From contig DCFS01000005.1 in NCBI GenBank assembly GCA_002319875.1, positions 1,434 to 8,518 of the forward strand: a stretch of DNA of 7,085 nucleotides. Reading direction: 5' to 3'. The notes under the pieces are model-generated. The model made no database searches, was not told the DNA's origin, and saw only the letters and a program-made list of their open reading frames with translations. Source of the stretch: Treponema sp. UBA1798. GTDB taxonomy: Bacteria; Spirochaetota; Spirochaetia; Treponematales; Treponemataceae. The translations under genes were made by a program, and so were the position numbers. Positions 1 to 6,088 of the stretch are shown in pieces. Every line of letters begins with the position of its first letter. Position 1 is the stretch's first letter.

Positions 1-1617
1 GGCAATATCGTCATGAAGAATATGATGGATTTTGCATGCGGTACGCCCGTGTACTGGTTTATCGGCTATGGTATCATGTACGGCGCCCTGAATCCTTTTT
101 TCGGAGGATTTCATCCGGTCTGCAGCGGTTTCGAATCGATGATCGGTACGGTACCTCTCTGGGCCCATGTCGCATTTAATACTATGTTCTGTGCAACTGC
201 GGCAACGATTGTGTCAGGCGCAATGGCTGAGCGGACAAAGTTCAAGTCATATATCATTTATTCGATAGTCATCAGTGCGGTTATTTATCCGATTGAAGGT
301 CACTGGGTGTGGGGCGGCGGATGGCTGTCAACACTGAATATCCTCGGCTGGCAGGGGTTCCATGATTATGCAGGTTCCTCAGTTGTGCATATGACCGGTG
401 GTGTCTGTGCCCTTATCGGGGCTGCAATGCTCGGACCGAGAATAGGAAAATATGATAAGGACGGAAAGCCTCGCGCTATTCCGGGACATTCGATAACGCT
501 TGCCTGTCTTGGTGTTTTTATCCTCTGGTTCGGCTGGTTCGGATTCAATCCTGCTTCCAGCTACGGTTTAAGCAGTACGGCGCAGGCCGTGGATGTTTCA
601 AACGTTTTTATGACGACGAACCTTGCGGCAGCAGTTGCAACCGTCGTGACTATGTTCTTTACGTGGTTCCGTTACGGAAAGCCTGACGTATCGATGACCA
701 TGAACGGCTCCCTGGCAGGACTTGTTGCGATTACGGCCCCCTGTTCTGTAGTTGATCCCTGGTCTGCCGCAATTATCGGTGGTGTCGCAGGTATTATTGT
801 TGTTCTGTCTGTTGAGTTTTTCGACAAGGTTGTGAAAATAGACGATCCTGCGGGTGCTATTTCCGTGCACTGTATTAACGGCGCATGGGGCACGCTTGCG
901 GTGGGCCTGTTTGCGCGTGAAGGCGGACTGTTTACCACCGGAGAATGGGGACGTTTCCTCGTACAGCTTACCGGTATGCTTTCCATAGCCGCTTTTGTAG
1001 GCATCTGTGCTTTTGTGTTATTTAAGATTCTTAAAGCGACTGTAGGTCTGCGCGTTTCGGCAGCAGAGGAAATCGGCGGTCTCGATATGCCTGAACACGG
1101 ACTTGTTTCCGGATATGCTGACTTTATGCCTCACTTCTCAGCCGAAGAAATTGAGGAAGCAAAGGCAGCCGGTGTTGAGATACCTGTTTCACAGGCTGTT
1201 ACGGTTACAAAAGTTACGACTGACAGCGGCCTTGCAAAGAAATCTGACGGTTCTCCGAAGTTTTCGAAAGTGTGTATCGTAACGCGGCAGAACAAATTTG
1301 ACCAGCTGAAAGCAGCGATGAATGTCATCGGTGTTACCGGTATGACCGTCTCTAACGTTATGGGATGCGGCATGCAGAAAGGTGCAAGCGAGTATTACCG
1401 TGGTACGCCGGTTGACATAAACCTGCTGCCCAAAATTAAAGTTGAAATCGTCGTTTCAAAGGTACCTGTACGCACCGTTATTGAAGCTGCGAAAAAAGCT
1501 TTGTATACAGGCCATATCGGCGACGGGAAGATCTTCATATACGATGTGGAAAATGTCGTAAAAGTCCGTACCGGTGAAGAAGGGTACGACGCGCTTCAGA
1601 ACGAAGATGAAGCATAA
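1..1617 (+). CDS. amt: Ammonium transporter fused to a C-terminal P-II domain (5' partial)
   Basis: This inner-membrane ammonium channel of the Amt/MEP/Rh family carries a complete P-II signalling domain. The frame is open from base 1 and the first residues (GNIVMKNMMDF) fall inside the usual first or second helix, so roughly 40 N-terminal residues lie outside the window. Numbering from the ATG at 13, the Amt body covers residues 1 to about 345. It has about ten hydrophobic segments and the twin pore histidines H126 (VVHMTGG) and H286 (SVHCING). The conserved cytoplasmic tail LRVSAAEEIGGLD follows, then a linker to about 416. Residues 417-528 align without gaps to E. coli GlnB, including QKG (455-457), YRG (462-464), LPKIKVEIVV, TGHIGDGKIF and VRTGEE. 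R463 matches GlnB R47, the residue that plugs the AmtB pore in the known AmtB-GlnK complex. The position of GlnB Y51 is V467, so classic uridylylation at that site is not possible. Self-gating by the tethered domain is inferred. The gene ends with TAA and a strong terminator. Confidence 0.95.
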   Translation, partial: GNIVMKNMMDFACGTPVYWFIGYGIMYGALNPFFGGFHPVCSGFESMIGTVPLWAHVAFNTMFCATAATIVSGAMAERTKFKSYIIYSIVISAVIYPIEGHWVWGGGWLSTLNILGWQGFHDYAGSSVVHMTGGVCALIGAAMLGPRIGKYDKDGKPRAIPGHSITLACLGVFILWFGWFGFNPASSYGLSSTAQAVDVSNVFMTTNLAAAVATVVTMFFTWFRYGKPDVSMTMNGSLAGLVAITAPCSVVDPWSAAIIGGVAGIIVVLSVEFFDKVVKIDDPAGAISVHCINGAWGTLAVGLFAREGGLFTTGEWGRFLVQLTGMLSIAAFVGICAFVLFKILKATVGLRVSAAEEIGGLDMPEHGLVSGYADFMPHFSAEEIEEAKAAGVEIPVSQAVTVTKVTTDSGLAKKSDGSPKFSKVCIVTRQNKFDQLKAAMNVIGVTGMTVSNVMGCGMQKGASEYYRGTPVDINLLPKIKVEIVVSKVPVRTVIEAAKKALYTGHIGDGKIFIYDVENVVKVRTGEEGYDALQNEDEA

Positions 1618-1659
1618 CATCTGATTGTATAGGCTGCGCGCAGGCGCTGCCTGATACCG

Positions 1660-1709
1660 GGCCGTGTACTGCGATATGTAACCCCATTGCGGTACGCGGC
1701 CTTCTTTTT
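1660..1709 (+). terminator. Rho-independent terminator after amt
   Basis: A 13-bp stem pairs 1660-1672 with 1689-1701 and contains two G-U pairs. The loop is 16 nt and the run TTCTTTTT follows immediately. It lies 43 bases past the amt stop codon and just before the end of convergent purD. On the minus strand the hairpin is not followed by a T-run, so it should stop amt transcripts but is not a canonical terminator for purD. A smaller imperfect hairpin (1632-1639 with 1644-1651, one T-T mismatch) precedes it. Confidence 0.85.
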
Positions 1710-1721
1710 GCATGGAGGCTG

Positions 1722-3059
1722 TTATGACAGACTGCCGCTTACGGCAGCTCCGGGCAGTCCGATATCCCTGCGGTAAAACATGCCTTCAAAATGAACCGAT
1801 CCGAAGGATTCGTATGCTTTTTTCCATGCGCCTTCAAAAGTCGGCGCATATGCACTGCAGGCAAGAACCCGGCCGCCGCTTGTGGCAAGACTTATGCCGT
1901 TGCAAACTGCTCCGGCAATAAAAAGATGTACGTCCGGTTGCCGGAAGGTTTCTTTTTTTATCTGAAGGGGAAGTCCTTTTCTGTAAGATCCGGGATATCC
2001 GCCTGACACGGCTACCGGTGCTACACAGAAACCTTTTTTCCATATACATGAAAAGCTGCCCAGGGATCCGTCCGCGATGGAACAGCATAATGCTGCAAAA
2101 TCGCAATCCATAAGCGGAAGAACCGCCTGCGTCTCAGGATCGCCGAGCCGGACATTATATTCGAGCAGTTTCGGTCCTTCTGCTGTCAGCATGACGCCAA
2201 AGAAAATAAAGCCACGGTAATCGAACTGTTCTGCTTTCAGGCCGTTAAGTGTCGGCTGGAGAATATCCCGGTCGAAAAGCTTCATGATCTCCGGGGTAAC
2301 ATCGGAAAGCGGTGCAACCGCTCCCATGCCACCGGTATTTGGTCCCTTTGCACCGTCTTTAAGCCGTTTATGGTCGCGGGCCGGTACGAACGGAACGATG
2401 ACGGCGGTACCTGCCGCGGCGGTTGTCGCAGCAGATGATGCAGGTGTTACGCAGGCAGCGGCGAGGACTGACATTTCCACACCTTCAAGATAATCCTCTA
2501 TGACAATTTTTTTACCGGCACTGCCGACGCGGCCCGAGTCCATAATGTCGGTAAGCGCTGCATGAGCTTCCGCCAGCGTAGCTGCAACGGTAACGCCTTT
2601 GCCCGCAGCAAGCCCGTCCGCTTTGATGACGACCGGGGCTCCGTGCCGGTCCAGGTATGCTGCGGCCTCGGTTTCACTGGTAAAGGTTTCGCTTGCCGCG
2701 CAGGCCACGTTGTATTTCCGCATGAAAGACTTTGCAAAATCCTTACTTGCTTCAAGCTGCGCTGCCTTTGCTTTCGGGCCGACACAGGGAATACCGGCAG
2801 CCCAGAATACATCCGCAATACCTTCCGCCAGAGGATCTTCCGGGCCGATTACGGCAAGACTGCATTTTTCCTGCAGCGCAATCTTTACGTATGAACTGAA
2901 ATCGTTCTGATTTTCCGGAACAATATTTCTGCATTTTTCCTCAAACGCTGTACCCCCGTTACCGGGAACACAGATGACTTCCGTAACAAGCGGGCTCTGA
3001 GCCAGCTTCCAGCATATGGCGTGCTCACGGCCGCCCGAACCGACTACCAGTATTTTCAT
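1722..3059 (-). CDS. purD: Phosphoribosylamine-glycine ligase (GARS)
   Basis: This cytosolic ATP-grasp enzyme joins glycine to 5-phosphoribosylamine to make GAR, the second step of de novo purine synthesis. The protein has 445 residues. The N-terminal domain starts MKILVVGSGGREHA and contains PGNGGTA (32-38) and GPEDPLAEG (72-80). The ATP-grasp part has KADGLAAGKGV (146-156), DHKRLKDG (229-236) and GPNTGGMGA (239-247). The metal-binding stretch is LEYNVRLGDPETQ (299-311), and the C-terminal domain ends near YRRDIG (429-434). All key motifs are intact. The oddity is a low-complexity Ala/Thr/Ser-rich insert at about 203-219, placed between the VEMSVLA strand and the PFVPARDHKR strand. Other family members have a short turn there, which probably explains a length slightly above the usual 420-430. 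The ATG has no clear Shine-Dalgarno upstream, but homology starts at MKILVVGSGG, so this start is preferred. The gene stands alone, convergent with amt and divergent from the lipoprotein gene, with no other pur gene in the window. Confidence 0.97.
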   Translation of the reverse strand: MKILVVGSGGREHAICWKLAQSPLVTEVICVPGNGGTAFEEKCRNIVPENQNDFSSYVKIALQEKCSLAVIGPEDPLAEGIADVFWAAGIPCVGPKAKAAQLEASKDFAKSFMRKYNVACAASETFTSETEAAAYLDRHGAPVVIKADGLAAGKGVTVAATLAEAHAALTDIMDSGRVGSAGKKIVIEDYLEGVEMSVLAAACVTPASSAATTAAAGTAVIVPFVPARDHKRLKDGAKGPNTGGMGAVAPLSDVTPEIMKLFDRDILQPTLNGLKAEQFDYRGFIFFGVMLTAEGPKLLEYNVRLGDPETQAVLPLMDCDFAALCCSIADGSLGSFSCIWKKGFCVAPVAVSGGYPGSYRKGLPLQIKKETFRQPDVHLFIAGAVCNGISLATSGGRVLACSAYAPTFEGAWKKAYESFGSVHFEGMFYRRDIGLPGAAVSGSLS

Positions 3060-3155
3060 ATAGAAAAGATAATGGAAAAAAAGTGTTTATACAACATAAC
3101 GAGAGAGCGGAGAAGTTGTTTTATAACTGAGACGCTCTTAAAAACCGTCTGATTT

Positions 3156-3170
3156 TTGAAAACGTTTCAA
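3156..3170. promoter_or_regulatory. Operator-like inverted repeat
   Basis: TTGAAAACGTTTCAA has perfect 6-bp arms (TTGAAA and TTTCAA) around three bases, and also a perfect AAACGTTT core with a central CG. A central CG within A/T-rich arms is typical of LacI/PurR-family operators, but the arms are offset by one base relative to that core. It lies about 97 bases upstream of purD and 47 bases upstream of the -35 of the lipoprotein promoter, so it could serve either gene. No regulator is identified, so function is inferred only. Confidence 0.35.
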
Positions 3171-3216
3171 TTATAAATGGGGCTCTCCTGGAATTATAAT
3201 CCATGGACGTCCTGTT

Positions 3217-3245
3217 TTGACAGTATTGGTGGAGTGTGATATTAT
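3217..3245 (+). promoter_or_regulatory. Sigma-70-type promoter for the lipoprotein operon
   Basis: A perfect TTGACA (3217-3222) is followed by a 17-bp spacer and TATTAT (3240-3245, five of six consensus bases). A TG dinucleotide at 3237-3238 makes it an extended -10. Transcription would start near 3252, giving a leader of about 40 nt before the ATG at 3292. This is the best housekeeping promoter in the window and suggests strong basal expression of the downstream pair of genes. Confidence 0.8.
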
Positions 3246-3250
3246 GCCTC

Positions 3251-3269
3251 AAATATTTAATTAATATTT
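3251..3269 (+). repeat. A/T-only inverted repeat at the predicted transcription start
   Basis: AAATATT (3251-3257) and AATATTT (3263-3269) are perfect complements around a 5-base TAATT loop. The repeat sits at the predicted +1 of the promoter at 3217-3245. It could be an operator overlapping the start site or a weak hairpin at the 5' end of the mRNA. A/T-only repeats also arise by chance in AT-rich leaders. Confidence 0.45.
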
Positions 3270-3279
3270 AAGAATATAT

Positions 3280-3285
3280 AAGGAG
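3280..3285 (+). promoter_or_regulatory. Ribosome binding site of the lipoprotein gene
   Basis: AAGGAG lies 6 bases before the ATG at 3292. It fixes that codon as the start ahead of the next ATG in frame (3310), and it keeps the lysine/arginine-containing head of the signal peptide. Confidence 0.85.
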
Positions 3286-3291
3286 AAAATT

Positions 3292-5130
3292 ATGAGATAT
3301 CCTCTGAAGATGTATACTCTGTATATACTGATTCTTTCCGTTCTGTTTTTTTCAGGCTGTAATTTTTCCAGCGGTGATTCATCCGACGATGATTCTGATT
3401 CTGATTCTGATTCTGCAAGCTGGTCGTATACTTCATCTTCGCCTTTATACGAAGTTGGTTCAGGGGTTACCTCGCTGACTGTTTCCGGCAGCGGCCTTTC
3501 CGGCAAGACGCTGTACCTTGCCAAAGTGAATCCTACGTCAACAGCGATATCTTCCGGCAGCACGCGGTATGTCGTTTCATCCAGCGGCCTGTCTTCCGAC
3601 ATATCTTCATCATCCTCGGTTCTGTCGGCATCCGTTTCCGGCAGCAGCGTAAATCTGTCGGAAAGCAGCCTTCTGACAGGATCCGGTACGGGGCCTGACA
3701 TCCGCAATTTTGTTCCGCCGCAGACGTTCCGCGGAAAAAAGGACACGACGCTGACCGCTGCAGCTTCCACGCGTTCCGCGTCCGCCAGTATCAGTGCGTC
3801 CGCGTCGGTAACGCAGATTACACCGACCGTCGATACTACGACGAAGGATATCTATATCGACCAGGACAGTGATATTTCCACCTTTTCATCGGAAAAGGCG
3901 ACACTCCGGGCAATCGGTACGTACTGCTACGTATGGGTTGTCGATGACTATTATACGAGCGGGACGGCAAGCGGAAATAAGGTGGACAGTACCGTAGCTT
4001 CGGATTTTGCCACGATATTCGATAACCTTTACGCTAAGGAACGGAACGTGTTCGGTGACGAGTCGGATGAAATTTATTACAGCTATTCGTCCGGCACGTG
4101 GTCCACGGCAGCTATGAGTACACTGAGCGATACCGGTACGAAGGTAAACATCGTCATTTACGATATCGGAGGAGGCGACTCTTCCAACGGGAGCGTTGTC
4201 GGCTATTTTTATGCAAAAGACTATTATCCGGATGCAACGGATGTCGCATCGATAAACGGCGTTTCATACAATTCGAGCGATGTCAGGCAGTATTCGAACG
4301 AAGGCAAGTATTTTTACGTCGACTCCTATTATGCCGCCAGTACAACATACCGTTCTATGACCTATTCCACGCTTGCACACGAATTCCAGCACATGATCGA
4401 CTGGAACGTAAAAGATATGACGCAGAATCTGTCCCCTTCCACCTGGTACAATGAAATGCTTTCCATGCTGTGCGAAGACATGATGCAGGATTATATCGGT
4501 GTATCCGATACGTATTCGCCGAAAGGCAGGCTTCCGACATTTAATGAATATTACCGGTATGTGGGGCTTGAATATAATTCGACCAATTCTTCATATGTCA
4601 CCGTTTCCTATGCGACGGCGTACGCGTTCGGCGCGTGGTGCGCGCGGCAGTTCGGAGGCGCTGCGTTCGTCCAGGCGATGTCGCAGAACAGTAAAGTGGA
4701 TACGGCTTCGGTTGTTGCGGCGGTGAACAGTATAAACGGTACGAGTTATACGATGGCGGATCTGCTGAAAATGTATGCCGAGGCCTGTGTATTCAACAGT
4801 TCGACGCTAAAGGCATCCTATACGTATCCGACTTTCAATCAGGCGGCAGCCCAGACGCTGACGTATGATTCGTACAGCTATCCGATGGCAGCGATAAACC
4901 TGTGGTCAACGGCAAATGACTGGACGTCCGGTTCCACGACGTATTACGGTCCTGCTCTGTACGGATGCACGTCTTCATATCTGTATGATCTGCGCCCGTA
5001 CGGTTTTACGCTGCACACAATCGGCACAGCTTCTTCTTCCTCCGTTACACTCAAATTTTCTTCGTCAGGTTCGAGTAACGAAGACCTGTACGTGATGGTG
5101 CAGACTGCTGATGATTATTCAACAGAGTAG
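3292..5130 (+). CDS. Ser-rich lipoprotein with an M30-like zinc metallopeptidase domain
   Basis: The 612-residue protein begins with a type II signal peptide. R2 and K6 are followed by a hydrophobic core and LFFSGC, with lipidation expected at C23, so the mature protein should be membrane-anchored outside the cytoplasm. Residues 24-185 are extremely Ser/Thr/Asp-rich, including four Asp-Ser units at 34-41, and look like a flexible stalk. The catalytic region follows from about 186 (DIYIDQDSD) onward. It contains a VNIVIYDI strand, GYFYAKDYY, and the zinc motif H363-E364-F-Q-H367. E388, in WYNEMLSML 21 residues after the second histidine, is the likely third ligand. This spacing, with the STLAHEFQHMI and WxNE sequences, matches the M30 (hyicolysin) gluzincin pattern as I recall it. 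The zinc motif is certain, but the M30 assignment is made from memory of the family. The C-terminal 100 residues look beta-rich. Substrate is unknown; an envelope or secreted protease is the inference. The gene is first in an apparent two-gene operon. Confidence 0.85.
   Translation: MRYPLKMYTLYILILSVLFFSGCNFSSGDSSDDDSDSDSDSASWSYTSSSPLYEVGSGVTSLTVSGSGLSGKTLYLAKVNPTSTAISSGSTRYVVSSSGLSSDISSSSSVLSASVSGSSVNLSESSLLTGSGTGPDIRNFVPPQTFRGKKDTTLTAAASTRSASASISASASVTQITPTVDTTTKDIYIDQDSDISTFSSEKATLRAIGTYCYVWVVDDYYTSGTASGNKVDSTVASDFATIFDNLYAKERNVFGDESDEIYYSYSSGTWSTAAMSTLSDTGTKVNIVIYDIGGGDSSNGSVVGYFYAKDYYPDATDVASINGVSYNSSDVRQYSNEGKYFYVDSYYAASTTYRSMTYSTLAHEFQHMIDWNVKDMTQNLSPSTWYNEMLSMLCEDMMQDYIGVSDTYSPKGRLPTFNEYYRYVGLEYNSTNSSYVTVSYATAYAFGAWCARQFGGAAFVQAMSQNSKVDTASVVAAVNSINGTSYTMADLLKMYAEACVFNSSTLKASYTYPTFNQAAAQTLTYDSYSYPMAAINLWSTANDWTSGSTTYYGPALYGCTSSYLYDLRPYGFTLHTIGTASSSSVTLKFSSSGSSNEDLYVMVQTADDYSTE
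3391..3414 (+). repeat. Hexanucleotide tandem repeat, GATTCT x4
   Basis: Four perfect tandem copies of GATTCT encode Asp-Ser units at residues 34-41 of the lipoprotein, just after the lipidated cysteine. Because the unit is a multiple of three, slippage would change stalk length without shifting the frame. Confidence 0.9.
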
Positions 5131-5148
5131 GCCGGAAATCTTTACAGC

Positions 5149-5154
5149 AGGAGG
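5149..5154 (+). promoter_or_regulatory. Ribosome binding site of the small exported-protein gene
   Basis: AGGAGG, a near-perfect Shine-Dalgarno, lies 5 bases before the ATG at 5160. This supports the plus-strand reading here over a longer antisense open frame (5051-5617). Confidence 0.8.
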
Positions 5155-5159
5155 CATAT

Positions 5160-5573
5160 ATGAAAACAGCAGAAGCGGATGTGAAAACGGTGTGCAGACA
5201 GATTGTTATGGTTGTTATACTGGCTGCTTCCTGCGTAAACATCAATGCGCGGGGAATGCGTGACAGAGAAAAGCCTGCTGCCGCAGTAATGGCGGATGGT
5301 ACAGTAACCGCTGCGGACCGTATTACAGGGCAGCTTGTTATATTCGGGAGCGCTCCGAAAACATTCCCCGGGCTGGTAACCGCTGACGGTAAACAGTATT
5401 CACTGAAAATGGCACCGGATGGTCCTTCCATGAGGGAACTGTTTTCGCATAGCGGAGAAAAACTTGAATGTACCGGAAGAATAGAAGCTTCCGGCATATC
5501 CGGTCCCGGCGGATTTGAAACGCTGAAAGACGGCACGTTTATACTGAACTCGTACCGGGTTCTGCATGACTGA
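5160..5573 (+). CDS. Small exported protein or lipoprotein of unknown function
   Basis: I do not recognise this 137-residue protein. K2, K9 and R13 precede a hydrophobic stretch (IVMVVILAAS, 15-24) ending in LAASC. It could be lipidated at C25, or cleaved by signal peptidase I nearby. The mature part (about 45-135) alternates short beta-strand-like segments with turns: GTVTAADRITGQLVIFG, GLVTADGKQYSLKM, KLECTGRIEAS and GTFILNSYRVL. This resembles a small single-domain beta-barrel (OB-like) fold, but that is only an impression from the strand pattern. The start is set by AGGAGG five bases upstream. The gene follows the metallopeptidase lipoprotein by 29 bp with no terminator or promoter seen between them, so co-transcription is likely. 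A role as partner, inhibitor or chaperone of that peptidase is speculation. Confidence 0.75.
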   Translation: MKTAEADVKTVCRQIVMVVILAASCVNINARGMRDREKPAAAVMADGTVTAADRITGQLVIFGSAPKTFPGLVTADGKQYSLKMAPDGPSMRELFSHSGEKLECTGRIEASGISGPGGFETLKDGTFILNSYRVLHD

Positions 5574-5593
5574 GTGGAGCAGACTGCGTGTGC

Positions 5594-5622
5594 TGTACAT
5601 GGCTCTTTGTCATACATATAAT
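5594..5622 (+). promoter_or_regulatory. Candidate sigma-70 promoter for the Cys-rich membrane protein
   Basis: A perfect TATAAT (5617-5622) lies 17 bp after TGTACA (5594-5599), which matches four of six -35 bases. Transcription would begin near 5629, only about 17 nt before the ATG at 5646. The 72-bp gap to the upstream gene contains no clear terminator, so read-through from the lipoprotein operon is also possible. Confidence 0.5.
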
Positions 5623-5645
5623 ACTACCGTGGTTTTACAGCTGGT

Positions 5646-6041
5646 ATGATATACGTAGTTATGTGTGCGGGCGCGCTCCTGCTTATCATCGGACTTTCTC
5701 TGTTTCTGTACCGGGATGGTTTACACAGACATTCCGTGATTCCTTCATCTCCATCCCTTAAAAAAGCGCTCGTAAACTGTCCGCTGTGCGGCAGTCCCCT
5801 TGCTTCCGGCGAAAACCTTGTATCCCGCATATACCGTCCCATGACGGTTCCTGACCAGCGCTGTACCATAGCAGGCTGCCCTCACTGTTATCCGGTATGC
5901 GGCTCCGGTGTAAAGCGTGTATGCCCTGTCTGCGGAAAAACGGTTCCTGCTGACGGTTATCTGATAGCGCGTCTTTTTAATAAAACAGAAGGAAAGAAAC
6001 ATGTGCTGATAACCGGTTGTACCGAATGCTGTAAGCACTGA
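5646..6041 (+). CDS. Membrane-anchored Cys-rich protein with two zinc-ribbon-like modules
   Basis: This 131-residue protein is of unknown function. One N-terminal membrane segment (about 3-22, VVMCAGALLLIIGLSLFLY) is followed by YRDGLHRH, whose positive charges suggest that the rest faces the cytoplasm. The soluble part has ten cysteines. C45-P-L-C48 pairs naturally with C78-P-H-C81, and C93-P-V-C96 with C125-T-E-C128, as in two successive zinc ribbons. C73, C85, C129 and H80 are extra. Both first knuckles are followed by Gly (CPLCGSPL, CPVCGKTV), typical of zinc ribbons; metal binding is inferred. No good Shine-Dalgarno precedes the ATG at 5646. The next in-frame ATG (5661) is no better and would shorten the membrane segment, so 5646 is kept. 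The gene ends 158 bp before flaB, which has its own promoter. Confidence 0.75.
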   Translation: MIYVVMCAGALLLIIGLSLFLYRDGLHRHSVIPSSPSLKKALVNCPLCGSPLASGENLVSRIYRPMTVPDQRCTIAGCPHCYPVCGSGVKRVCPVCGKTVPADGYLIARLFNKTEGKKHVLITGCTECCKH

Positions 6042-6088
6042 TCAGCAGGTACTATCCTTTGTCTGTATAAAATATGTACGAATTCGCT

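Noticed and set aside
672..1004. Minus-strand frames inside amt
   Set aside because: These are antisense shadows of a highly conserved membrane protein, with no ribosome binding site or recognisable motif.
1632..1709. Bidirectional terminator shared by amt and purD
   Set aside because: The main hairpin has a T-run only on the amt side. Read from purD it is followed by mixed sequence.
2284..2910. Plus-strand frames opposite purD
   Set aside because: PurD is conserved throughout this stretch. These frames are compositional shadows of GC-rich codons.
3086..3091. TATAAA on the minus strand as the purD -10 element
   Set aside because: The hexamer 17 bp upstream (TTCTCC) does not resemble a -35, and similar A/T hexamers occur throughout the region. 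The purD promoter remains unassigned.
3130..3156. AGACG/CGTCT hairpin followed by GATTTTT as a plus-strand terminator
   Set aside because: The stem is only 5 bp with an 11-base loop, and no plus-strand gene precedes it.
3261..3770. Acidic minus-strand open frame opposite the Ser-rich stalk
   Set aside because: It is a reading shadow of Ser/Thr codons. It would end beyond the lipoprotein start, overlapping that gene's ribosome binding site, and shows no domain features.
5051..5617. Long open frame on the minus strand opposite the small exported-protein gene
   Set aside because: The plus-strand gene has AGGAGG at ideal spacing, a signal-like N-terminus and operon context. The antisense frame also overlaps the end of the metallopeptidase gene and has no recognisable motif.
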